Shown here: piece by piece, positions 12,829-25,500 of the stretch
Layout: each line of letters starts with the position of its first letter
How positions within the stretch are numbered: position 1 is the stretch's first letter
NCBI GenBank assembly: GCA_004026145.2
Contig: SWLE01000577.1
Span: 17,144 to 81,143, forward strand
Reading direction: 5' to 3'
From: Takifugu bimaculatus
Taxonomy: Eukaryota > Chordata > Actinopteri > Tetraodontiformes > Tetraodontidae
Length of the DNA stretch: 64,000 nt
Notes under the pieces: model-generated
Seen by the model: only the letters and a program-made list of their open reading frames with translations
Databases searched by the model: none
What the model was told of the DNA's origin: nothing
Position numbers and translations under genes: made by a program

Positions 12829-15800
12829 TCTACTTGGCTACGTTAGTTTTGCTCAGCCTGCTTGTCAGACTATGAAAACCCTCTTGATCATTTTGTCACG
12901 ATGCAGCCGTAAACACGCTCAGTCGCTCAGTGAAACAATCAGTAAACATCTACATGTGCATGTGTGTGTGCACGTTCATGGAGTCATGAACTCCTTGGCT
13001 TTTGCATGAGGCTGTCAGGTGAACTCGTGAGGGACCAAGCTCCTCCGCGCTGTCGTTCATCTACCTTGAAAGCAGAATGCAGATTTCCTAAAAGGTGCTC
13101 TTTGCTTCATGTCTGAGCCATAAACGACCGTCTTCAGTCCTCTGGATCCACAGGAGCAGTTGGGAATGTGAGCCGGCATCGGTCAGTCACACGGCCAGTC
13201 TGCATGCTCACATCTGTGTGTGAAGACTGCAAACACACACATGCTCCCTTTCCTTTCTTGCTCCCTTTCCTTCCTTGCTCCCTTTCCTTCCTTGCTCCCT
13301 TTCCTCCTCGGCTTGGTGAGGATTTGAAGGCTATCCGTTTTAGGCCTTTTTAAATTGTTCTTTCTTTCTTTTCTACTTGTTGGTTCTGGACAAATGCAAA
13401 TGAATTTTTAAGGGCCACATTTATGTTCTGAGCTCCTGCAGCGAGTCCTCAACCAGCCCGTGAGAAACTTTACAATGTGACCAGTGTGGTCCGAGCATCC
13501 GTGGTTCTGGCTTCTTGTGTCCTGCCTGTGAAACACATCAGCATCCCTGTCTGCTGTTCAGTCATTTAACTAACCTAACCCTAACCCTGTCTGCTGTTCA
13601 GTCATTTAACTAACCCTAACCCTGTCTGCTGTTCAGTCATTTAACTAACCCTAACCCTGTCTGCTGTTCAGCCATATAACTAACCTAACCCTGTCTGCTG
13701 TTCAGTCATTTAACTAACCCTAACCCTGTCTGCTGTTCAGTCATTTAACTAACCTAACCCTGTCTGCTGTTCAGCCATATAACTAACCTAACCAATCTGC
13801 TGTTCAGCCATATAACTAACCTAACCCGAACCCTGTCTGCTGTTCAGTCATTTAACTAACCCTAACCCTGTCTGCTGTTCAGCCATATAACTAACCTAAC
13901 CAATCTGCTGTTCAGCCATATAACTAACCTAACCAATCTACTGTTCAGCCATATAACTAACCTAACCCTAACCCTGTCTGCTGTTCAGTCATTTAACTAA
14001 CCCGGACCCTGTCTGCTGTTCAGTCATTTAACTAACCCTAACCCTGTCTGCTGTTCAGCCATATAACTAACCTAACCCTAACCCTGTCTGCTGTTCAGCC
14101 ATATAACTAACCTAACCCTATCTGCTGTTCAGCCATATAACTAACCTAACCCTAACCCTGTCTGCTGTTCAGCCATATAACTAACCTAACCCTAACCCTG
14201 TCTGCTGTTTAGCCATATAACTAACCTAACCCTAACCAATCTGCTGTTCAGCCATATAACTAACCTAACCCTAACCCTGTCTGCTGTTCAGCCATATAAC
14301 TAACCTAACCCTAACCCTGTCTGCTGTTCAGCCATATAACTAACCTAACCCTAACCCTGTCTGCTGTTCAGCCATATAACTAACCTAACCCTAACCCTGT
14401 CTGCTGTTTAGCCATATAACTAACCTAACCCTACCCTAACCCTAACCAGGCACCACCACTACCAGCGCCTTACACAAAGTCCTGTATGTGTGATGAGTCC
14501 CTTGAAGGCTGGACTACATTAATTTATTGGAAAGTGTTCTGGGTTGTAAAGCAAAGGAGCCGTTTGTCCTCTCACTCTGTTTTTCCTTCTCTTTCCTCTT
14601 TGCTATGAATTGTAATTTCAGGAGTCGTCTGACAGTGGCAGCGTGCCCCAACAGGCCCAACAGAGCATCACTCTGTGGTCGGGTTGTGTGACATTTCCTG
14701 GATAAAGCTGCCAGTTCAGATCCTGCAGGCTGTGTTTGAATGGATGAGGAGAAAGGCTCATTTACCTCACTGCTCATTTGCCGGTGGCAAGGTGGCAACA
14801 TGCTGACATTTCTTCGCATGATTGCGTTACACCTTGATGGATGAAACCCTTCAGCCTGCTGCTGTCTTAAGTTGGAGAAACCTCAAATCAAAAAACTGTA
14901 AAAACATGTTTTACACTTTAAATCCACATCCAGGACAAGACGTCAAGCTGAAAAGGTTTCACTGACCGGGGCTCAGAATATGAAGTGGCGTTTTTAGGCC
15001 TCGGGGGCTTTAAAAGTTTGAATGAAGTCTGGAGATAATCAATGCTGTGGCCAAACTTTGTCTTGACCAAAGTCGAGACTTCCTTGTATCCCTTTTATGA
15101 ATGAGATTTATTGTATGTTACTTCCTTTCCCACACTGGCTAAATATAAATGCAAGTTGCCCGTGTTCCTTCTGACAAGAAACAGTAGCTGTTATACTACT
15201 GTGATACCACAGTTTAGAGAAAATACCTGAAAACAGGCTGAAGGAGTCCTCTTTTCGAGCCGGGTTGGCTCGGGGGACTCCAGAGGTAGCTAACATTTAC
15301 TGGCAGGTTAAGTGTGTAGCCCGGGCAGTCATGGAATTAAAAATTAGAGTCTTGGAGTAGTCTGGGGCGGCCATGGAGGAGGACTACCGGTCGACCTCAA
15401 AGGAATTTTGGCAAACCATTCAGCGCCTCAAAAGGGTGAAAGAGTGCTCCACCATCACTGGTTACAGTGGAAGTAGGGAGCTGTTGACCTTGACTGGGGA
15501 TATTGCCAGGTGGCTGAAGGAATACTTCAAGGTCTCCTTTGAGAAATTGTAAAATTAGGGAGTAAAGAGTTATGGTTAGGCATTATGTGAGGTAGGTTGG
15601 GGACAACAAAGAATTGCTGTATGAAAGGTAATGGAAAAATACTAAATGAGAGATATCCTGGGTTAGGGTCAGGAACAGGGAAAGAGTAAAGATCAGGACA
15701 AGAGTGGAGGGTAAGGCTGCACTCACACTGTTTACAGTGGAAGTCTGCAGGGATATGGGGGTGGTTGACATCCCTTACATGCAAGAAGCAGAAGTTGATT

Positions 15801-18800
15801 CATTCCTCAGGCTAAAGTCACTGAGGATATGGTTAGGTTGGTAAAGCACCAAAGCTGGATGAGATCCACCTTGAGTATCTAAAATCTCCTGATGATGTGG
15901 TTGCTGTCTTGGCTGACATTCCTCTCCAGCAGCACGTGGCAGTTGGGGGCAGTGCCTCTGGACCAATAGACCAGGGTGGTGGTCATACTATTCAAAACGA
16001 GGAACCTAACCCTAACCAATCAGTCAATCAATCTTTATTTATATAGCGTCAGTTACAATCCAAATTGTTTCTAGGTGCTTTCCAGAATCCCAGGGCCTGA
16101 CCCCAGACAAGCAACAGTGGCAATGAAAAATGCCTCTTTAATAGGAAGAAACCTTGAGCAGGACCAGGCTCATGTAGGGGGACCCTCCTGCTGATGTGGG
16201 GGGGGGGTAGAGAGAGGAGAGGAGGAGGGGGGAGGAGGAGGACAGGTAGAGGAGTGAATAGGCAGAGATCAGGGAAATACATTAATTAAAACAAATTGCT
16301 TGTGTAGGAGTTGAGTGGGTCAGCAGGGTCGGAGGTCAGCAGGTCATCATACAGTTATAAAGGCAGCTATACCTGTAGATGGAGAGGGGGAGAGGGGAGG
16401 AGAGGCAGCCATGACCCAGCAGGGTGCCAGCCGCCTGGTGATCAGGTGATCATGTTTGTGGACCCCGGCAGCCTCGGCCTCTAGCAGCATCACTAAGATA
16501 TTAACTTAATAATTAGACGACCATCTAAATGATAATTATGTCTAGGATAATAACTGGAACTACAGAATTAGTAACAATTCTACCCCTAGAGACTCTGGGA
16601 ACCACAAGCAGACCAGCATTCTGAGAGCGGAGCGGTCTATTGGGCTGGTAAGGTGTCACTAGCTCCTCCAGGTAGGATGGAGCTAGGCCTCTGAGGACCT
16701 GGTAGGTCAAAAGAAGAGTTTTAAAAATGATTCTAAATTTAACGGGCAGCCAATGAAGAGACGCCATTACAGGAGTCATGTGACCTCTGGTCAATAATCA
16801 GGGGATCACGCTCAGCCTTCCTGAGAAAGTCTGTTCTAGGGTTCTAAAGAGGATAATTCAACCAATACTCGAACCTCAGATTCAGTACAAAACGATGTGG
16901 CTGGAGGGTTCATGGGAGTTTGGCCAACCAGTCCACATGTTTACAACTTGGAGAAGGCATTCACCATGTCCTAACCCTAACCCTAACCCATCCTGTGGGA
17001 GGTGCTTTGGGAGGCCGTCTACTAAGGTCAGTACGGTCCCTGTAAGACCAGAACTTTATCATTGGCTCTGTTCATTATTTTTAAGGACAGAATTTCTAGG
17101 TGCATTCAAAGGCCGGTTGGGGTACGGTTCGAGAGACTGGATTTGAGTGCAGCTTTTCGCAGATGAGTCTTTTTTGCTCCTTTGGTAGTGGGGTGATTTG
17201 TAGCCAAGTGTAAACCAGCTGGGATAAATTTCACCACCTCCAAGTTTGAGACCATGGTTCTTGATCAGAAAAAGGTGGCAAGGCCAGGGGAGGGCTCCTG
17301 CCTCAAGTGAAGGAGTCTAAGTATCTCAGGGTGTTGAAGCGTGATGTTGACAGGCAGATTGGTGCATGCCACTTCAGTTATGTGGTTCTATGATATGGTA
17401 AAGAGGGAGCACAGCCAAATAGACAAAAGCACAAGATTCTGGTTAGAAGTGGCTGAGTGTCCTCCAAAGGGTGGCGGGACGCTTCCTTAGAGAGAGGATA
17501 AGGAGTTAGTACCCGGGAGTAGCTTGGAATAGAGCCGCTGCTCTTCCCCATCGAGAAGAGTCACCTAAGGTGGCTCGAGGATCTGAATCCAATGTCCACT
17601 CAGATGTCCTGTCAGCTGGAAGGACATCCCAGGGAAGACTCAGGACATGCTGAAGTGACTACATCACCAGGCTGTCATGGGAATGCCTTGGGATCATCTT
17701 CTGGATGTCCCTCTGCATGTCCCTGGTCAGAATGCTGGGCCTGGATAATCAAAAAAGATGGACGGACGGAACCAAATCATGAAAGGGCCCACATGTAGAA
17801 GTCACATCCTTTTATGTTTCAGTGACTGAAACGACCCCCCTCCCCTCAAGAAATTAAAAAAAAACAAAAACCCAAACTACAGCTCATCGTGTCTCTGACA
17901 GAAAACATCACTCTATGTCTCAAGGGCACACAAAGAAAAGCAAGAAGGTAATTCAGACAAATATTGACACTGTTTCAGAGCACAGATTAAGGCTTTAGCA
18001 GCGTTCATTCATCTCCATTTTGTTGCCCATGTGTGATGAAATAATCCAAAAGTACCTCATGGCCTGAGAGAACGACGGTGAACTTTGATGCAGCTGTACG
18101 TTTGTGACATTTAGACTCCACATTTCATTCTGGCAGCAGATGATGAGCTGACGATTACCAGTCTCATTAGCCTGTATCACGTGATGTCATCATATTTATA
18201 AATGTAATCCTGTCAGTCATCTTTGTTCTCTTCTGACCCCTCCTACGGTTTGATGGAGGACAGGCAGGTCGGCCTTCCTTCATTCTCACTGGGTGCAAAG
18301 AGCATTTCCTGTTGCTGAAATTGTTGGTTAATTAGGACCAATGGGAAGTGATGATGCTCTGAGATGTAGTTTTACCTCAGGAACACCAAAACGTTCTCCA
18401 AACCACACAGTCATGTGTGTTTTCAGAACCAGAATGAAACCATGGGAGGAGCTGCCAACATGGAGGAACCCTAACCCTATGTCAGACTAACCCTAACCCT
18501 AACTAACCCTAACCCTAACTCTAACCCTCTAACCCTAACCCTCTAACCCTAACCCTAACCCGAACCCAACCGTGCATGAGTTGCCAGCTCATCGCAGGGC
18601 CCGCTCACACTTTATTGTAGTTTTTACTCTTATGGGAGATTTACCTTTTTTTTTAAGAAGTAGCATTTTTATTTTGAAGTTATAGAAATACATCTTTAAT
18701 GATTTCCTTATAGCAACCAGTGACCCTGGCTAGAAATATTTGGAACGCATTCATTTATTTGGGTCCATTATCTGTTGTCTTGTGTAGATTTCTCTCCTCT

Positions 18801-19561
18801 CTTCTATATTTACATCACCACCCCATGCAACACTGTTAAGTCATTTTCTCGTTGCCTCTCCCTCCCTCTCTGCTTTCCTCTCCTTTATTTGTGCTTTCTA
18901 CTTTTTACCTTTATGCCCCTGTTCCTGTCTTCCTCTTCTTTTGTGCTTGCTGTTTTAGTAGACTCTGCAGGGACCGTCCTGCAGTGCCAATTATATGTAC
19001 CCCAGCACAGACCCCAGCACAGGCCCCAGCACAGACCCCAGCACAGGCCCCTGCACAGGCCCCTGCACAGGCCCCAGCACAGACCCCAGCACAGACCCCT
19101 GCACAGACCCCTGCACAGACCCCTGCACAGACCCCTGCACAGGCCCCTGCACAGGCCCCAGCACAGGCCCCAGCACAGACCCCAGCACAGGCCCCAGCAC
19201 AGGCCCCAGCACAGACCCCTGCACAGGCCCCTGCACAGGCCCCAGCACAGACCCCTGCACAGGCCCCTGCACAGGCCCCAGCACAGACCCCAGCACAGAC
19301 CCCAGCACAGACCCCTGCACAGGCCCCAGCACAGGCCCCAGCACAGGCCCCAGCACAGGCCCCAGCACAGACCCCAGCACAGACCCCAGCACCCTACTCT
19401 AAATAAGTGCAGGGCCAGTGTAGGGGAGAAAAGAAAGAGGAATGATGAAACCGGGGGACAGTTGTGAAGAGGAGTGCAGAGAGAAATTGTCAGGGAGCTG
19501 GTGTGATCGTCTCCTGCTGTCAGACCCTGGGGGGTTGCACCCACTGCAGTGGTGTGTGTGT

Positions 19562-19592
<31 letters not shown>

Positions 19593-22500
19593 GGGGGGGC
19601 AGACAGGCGTGGAGAGGAATGTGTGGGATGTGTGATCTGAGTGGATCACAACCACACTCTCGATAGCGCTCCAGTCCAGGCAGATGTGGATTCAGCATCA
19701 CAACCTCCTGCATCCACATCAGGACGGACACACAAGATGCTGAGAGCCTTTAAGGCTGGAAGGCCCACAGGATGAGCCAGGGAATTCTAATCTTATTGTT
19801 GATCCCACCAGAGAAAAACTGTCTCTGCATCTTCAGGTGCTCATTCATTATTTTCTAAATAATTAGCTGGATTATGACCAAGAAATGCTCCGAGTTTCAT
19901 TATTTTGCTCAAATGTTTTCACACAATGGGGAAAACGTTCATAATCAGCAGAAATCAAGTCTCTCATCTCCCTCCTCACGAGAAGCTGCTGATTATTATA
20001 TGGAGAAAGTTCTGAGAAAGTTGATGGAATAATGAAGGAGAACTAGAATTTCTAAATCAAAGTGCACCATCTGTCTTTTTAAATTTCTGTGCAAATGTTC
20101 TTGGAAGCTGCATGAGACCAGAAATGTTGAGAAAAGCACCGACGGGTCCGTTAACCTTTGAACCACATGGTTGGAACTTCATGTCCTCTCCGATTGGGTC
20201 CAAATGTGTGTAAACGGGTTATCAACCCTAACCCTAACCCTAACCCTAACCCTAACCCTAACCCTAACCCTAACCCTAACTGCTGAAGGGTCCGTCCACA
20301 TGAACAGTCCAGAACCAGCTGTCTGGCATCTTCACTCAATATCTGCAGGAAAACTGTTGGGAATGTTCCCCGGGGAAATGTCAGGAAACAGAAACACAAC
20401 ATTCCCACACAATGACAAATACTTCCAGGAAAAAACGGCACACACAGACGGGAAGACATAAAACACATTTTTCACTGATGCTTTGTGTTTTAAAGGAACA
20501 TTTGGGGGAGAATGTTTCAGAATAAATGTTAAGATGGATACTGCTCCCTCAGTCACTCACACCCACACACACAGATACACACTCACACACACACACACAC
20601 CCACAAACACACACACACACACACACAGACACACACAAACACAGACACACACAGACACAGACACAGACACACACACACAGAGACAGACACACACACACAG
20701 ACACAGACACAAACCCTAGACACTAACCCTAACCCTAACCCTAATTCTAACCCTAACCCTATGTCAGACTAACTCTAACCCCTCTAACCTAACCCTCTAA
20801 CCCTAACTAACCCTAACCCTAACCCTAATGTGTCAGCTGATCTGTTTTATTGTCAGAACAGGACTTGTTATGTCCCATAATTCTCTGAGCACAATATGGC
20901 CCCTCAGTTAGGGTTAGAGTAACCCTAACCCTAACCCTCAGTTAGGGTTAGAGTAACCCTAACCCTAACCCTCAGTGATGCTAGGAACATATGAACCCTC
21001 GTCAGTAGCCACCACTCCTGTATTATTAGACAGTAACATAACTACCAGCCACCCTTAGCTTGATATGTGCTTATAGTTCTCAGGGTGGTCTCGACCATTT
21101 TTAAATCATTTGTGTCTGAGGGGCATTGACCAGACAACTGGAAATGGTCCATTTTTTATGACGCTGCCGCCGTAACTCGGTAACAGTGACCCAGTGAAGA
21201 GTTGGTGTGTGAGGCTTGTGTTGTAATTGGAACACAGAAAGAACCTCATCTCTCAGGTCAAAGGGGTCACCAGATGGCCACGGGTTCATGCAGGTTCTCA
21301 CTGTTGGCAGCCATGACGGTTAAGGACACAAACAGTCCTCCTAATTACTCAATTGGCCCACAAGTGGCCCGGTGTGGCCACGCCACCCAGCACGCCACCC
21401 AGCACGCCACTCTCCGATAAGCTCCTCTATTGTGTCCATTGTTGCCAGATATTTAAGGTCCTTTTCATTCCACTCATCTGTTGTCTTGATGAAGATGAAC
21501 AAACTGTAGAGTGGGAACAACACAGAAGAGCATGGGCTGTGTGAGTGCATGTGTGTGCATGTGTGAGTGCATGTGTGTGCATGTGTGAGTGCATGTGTGA
21601 GTGCATGTGTGTGCATGTGTGAGTGCATGTGTGTGCATGTGTGTGCATGTGTGAGTGCATGTGTGAGTGCATGTGTGTGCATGTGTGAGTGCATGTGTGA
21701 GTGCATGTGTGAGTGCATGTGTGTGTGGTTGAGTGGTAAATTAGGTTTTAGTGGAGTTGTAACTTGTCACACTTCTTAATCTCCATCTTCCAGTTTCTAA
21801 GGTCAGTTTTTAGGGTTAACCTAACCCTAACTAACCCTAACCCTAACATAACCCTAACTAACCCTAACCCTAACTAACCCTAACCCTAACTAACTCTAAC
21901 CCTAACTAACCCTAACTACTTTAGCAGAGATCTCCTGCTGCTAATCTTGATTATAAGAATCTGTTACCAGAGACTAACGGACTATCTGATATTTGTCACG
22001 CATTAATTATGCATTCGTCTGAAAAATAAGAACCGGTCATTTCATTTAAAACTGTTGTTTCCCTGGATCCATTCTGATTAAAGCTGATAATTAGGATTAA
22101 TAAGATGATCAAAAAACCCATGTTTACACCTCTTTTATCGGAGGACATATGTAGTGATGTAAGACACAAACATCCTGTTTAGACTCCCAGCACTAGAACA
22201 TGGCAACACACAGTTTTAGCTGTCCTAATGTGCTCTTTGGTAGTCAGTCAGGGTTAGGGTTAGGGTCGGGGTCAGGGTTAGGGTTGGGGTCAGGGTTAGG
22301 GTTGGGGTCAGGGTTAGGGTCGTGGTCAGGGTCAGGGTTAGGGTCGGGGTCAGGGTTAGGGTCGGGGTCAGGGTTAGGTTTAGGGTTAGGGTTAGGGTTA
22401 GGGTTAGGGTCGGGGTTAGGGTTAGGGTCGGGGTTAGGGTTAGGGTCAGGGTTAGGGTTAGGGTCAGGGTTAGGGTTAGGGTTAGGGTTAGGGTCGGGGT

Positions 22501-25500
22501 CAGGGTTAGGGTCAGGGTTAGGGTTAGGGTCAGGGTTAGGGTTAGGGTCAGGGTTAGGGTTAGGGTTAGGGTCGGGGTTAGGGTTAGGGTCAGGGTTAGG
22601 GTCAGGGTCAGGGTTAGGGTTAGGGTCGGGGTCAGGGTTGTTCTTTTTACTTCATTCACATGAAATTTGCCTCCTTTAATTCAGAACGCTCTCTTGTTTG
22701 ATACCCCACCATGTTTCCCCATTATATGAAACCCTAAAATATAGGTGTCTTTGACAGGGTTAGGGTTAGGGTTAGGGCTAACCCTTTGTCTTCCCGTGCT
22801 CTCTCTCTCTTTGTCTTCCCGTGCTCTCTCTCTCTCTTTGTCTTCCCGTGCTCTCTCTCTCTGTCTTCCCGTGCTCTCTCTCTCTCTTTGTCTTCCCGTG
22901 CTCTCTCTCTCTTTGTCTTCCCGTGCTCTCTCTCTCTCTTTGTCTTCCCGTGCTCTCTCTCTCTCTTTGTCTTCCCGTGCTCTCTCTCTCTTTGTCTTCC
23001 CGTGCTCTCTCTCTCTTTGTCTTCCCGTGCTCTCTCTCTCTGTCTTCCCGTGCTCTCTCTCTCTCTTTGTCTTCCCGTGCTCTCTCTCTCTTTGTCTTCC
23101 CATGCTCTCTCTCTCTTTGTCTTCCCGTGCTCTCTCTCTCTCTTTGTCTTCCCGTGCTCTCTCTCTCTCTTTGTCTTCCCGTGCTCTCTCTCTCTCTAAG
23201 TCCACCTGTCATCACTGCTCTTCGGTCTCATCCATCTCTATCTGCTCGTTTCTGCCGTGTCCTTCACTCTTCACCTCCTCTCATTCTTTGTCTCTTCATC
23301 TCTTCTCACCAGCAGTGATGCTGCCACCCCCCCCCCCCCCCCCCCCAACCCTTTAGTCGGTCAGGCCCCGCCCTGCTGCTGCAGATGCTAATGATGATTG
23401 TGTGCAGTACTGGGAGGGGGAAGGGGGGGGTCGAGCTATGAACTAACTATGTTTGACAAGCTGTAGAGGAGAGAGCTGCTGGGGGTTGTTGAAAGGATCC
23501 CATGTTGGGTGGGGGCTGTTTTGGTCTGACAGAGTCCAACTGTGGACTAAAAACTAAGGACTAAGAAGTTTGTCCGTGCTGAGACAGCAGGTGGTCCTGC
23601 ATGGTGGGGGTGGGTCTTCCATCCAAAATACACAGCCAGACCCAGCTGCTTAAACAACTAGGGTTAACTAGGGCTAACCCTAACCCTAGTTAGGGTTAGG
23701 GTTAGCCCTAGTTAGGGTTAGGGTTAACTAGGGCTAACCCTAACCCTAGCAAGAAAACACTGTGGGATCAGAGGCTCTTACCCAGATTCAGAAAACCTTC
23801 ACTTATTTTTTATTTAAGCGGAGTGCTAATTAGACAATGAAAGTGTAAACTCACCTCATACATTATATTTGCTGGATCTGAAAATAGTCCTTTTCTGCTT
23901 GAAAACATGTCGTCCTCGAACTCGACCTTTAGGTTTGTCACCCTGGCACGTTGCCAGTAAATAAGCTAAGCACAAATTAGTTAAGCACTGTGGAACTATG
24001 GATCTAATACTTGACATCTTGGTGACTCTGACTCTTGTTATTGGAGAAAATCAGCCATTCTGTTAGAAGACATTAAGATCACATCATAGTTCCGCATTTT
24101 TGCGACCATCAGGGCACCGTGTTAAAAGGCGCAGACTCAGTTACGGATGCCATTTCTGTATTGAACACATACATAAGGCGCACCGGATTATAGGGCACAA
24201 GCATGGTGAAATATACGCTAGCATGGTGAAACATACGCTAGCATGGTGAAATATACGCTAGCATGGTGAAACATACGCTAGCATGGTGAAACATACGCTA
24301 GCATGGTGAAATATACGCTAGCATGGTGAAACATACGCTAGCATGGTGAAACATACGCTAGCATGGTGAAACATACGCTAGCATTGTGAAATATACGCTA
24401 GCATGGTGAAACATACGCTAGCATGGTGAAATATACCGGTACGCCAGCTTGAAACAGGCATGCTAGCGTGTATTTAGCAATGTACTCGCCCAAAAGCCCA
24501 AAAGCATTTACAGATTTTGGAACTCGGTGCACACATAAGGCACCCCGTCCATTTGGGAGAAAATCTAAGACTTAAATGTGCCACACGGTCACATGTGATG
24601 TAACATGTTGATTGAGTGGGAATCGTCTCAACACTGACAGAAATTCCAGGAGCAAGTACTCTGCTGTGTATGCAAAGGTTTCATCAGCACCTTTCATAGG
24701 AACTTTCTACGACATGAAGTCCTCACAGACTTCCTCCAGTAGATACAGATCCTTTCATTTACTTCACCCATTCTACATCCTCAGAACTTTCTCTGACAGC
24801 CATTGTTGACACAATCAAAGGGGCCTCGAGCTCTTCCTGCGTTCTTCATTGTCTTACTGGCTTCTCATTTTCCCCCACAGATGTTCATGCAACAGTTTTC
24901 AGCCTGGTTTTATCAGCCAGTATTGCAAACAGTGTTGAACTCGCTGTCTTCCAAGGATAGATGGATGCAGCCTTTAGTTTTTGCTACATGGCTGTTGAAC
25001 CCAATTTAATGTTTTGACTCTGACTGAACTTCGTTAACCTCTTCTCATAAGTTAGGACTAACAGCTGTATCCTGTAGCAAAGGTCAGACACTGCTGCTGA
25101 TCTCCGAGCACCAAGTTTGTCCTGCACGCTCATTGCCTAATTTTTCGTGATTACTGCTCCTATCATCATTACACTGAAGCCAGTAGTGAGACGGCAATGT
25201 GCTCCGCTCCATATTATTATATCTATATTTACATTATTGAAAAAAGATCTAAATAAGTAGAAATGATGCGCTACAGATTTAGAATGGATATCTGAAATAT
25301 CATGAATATTATCATTTTATTTCAACCAAAAATGTTTTTAATATTTGATTTACATATACAGATTATATAAATGTTAGAAAGGATGAGAAATAAAGTATTC
25401 CGTGTGATTAATGCTGCCACATCACATGCAGATATTTAAATAAAAAATAGGGTCTTTGATGAACTTGAGTTCTTTTTATTCTAAAGACACCATCTGGCCA

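Larger units (their letters stand above)
15330..17800 (+). mobile_element. Degenerate I/Nimb-like LINE, interrupted
   Basis: Scattered frames carry recognisable pieces of a non-LTR polyprotein in order. These are FWQTIQRLKR with LTLTGDIA near 15400-15510, a KAP.LDEIHLEYLK-type piece near 15850, LEKAFTM near 16950, a KFETMVLDQKKVA-type piece near 17250, and the C-terminal region to about 17770 (KKMDGR). Many stops and frameshifts show it is dead. It is split by an antisense LINE at 16018-16798 and by a CCCTAA insert at 16970-16988. Clade name is from memory of similar fish elements and could be RTE-like instead. Confidence 0.7.

Noticed and set aside
13545..14447. Centromeric or other large satellite
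   Set aside because: Less than 1 kb, embedded in an intron, and built around telomere-like words; a local minisatellite fits better.
18775..19655. Long open frames on both strands over the 12-bp minisatellite
   Set aside because: The period is a multiple of three and has no stop, so all frames stay open; the peptides are pure repeat with no homologous domain.
22200..23356. Several overlapping frames of 110-200 codons on both strands
   Set aside because: They are translations of GGGTTA/GGGTCA hexamers and of the CTTCCCGTGC(CT)n minisatellite. Frames open in all registers indicate composition, not selection.
24201..24435. CRISPR-like direct repeats (also 27363-28866)
   Set aside because: Units are contiguous with no unique spacers, and the DNA is vertebrate.
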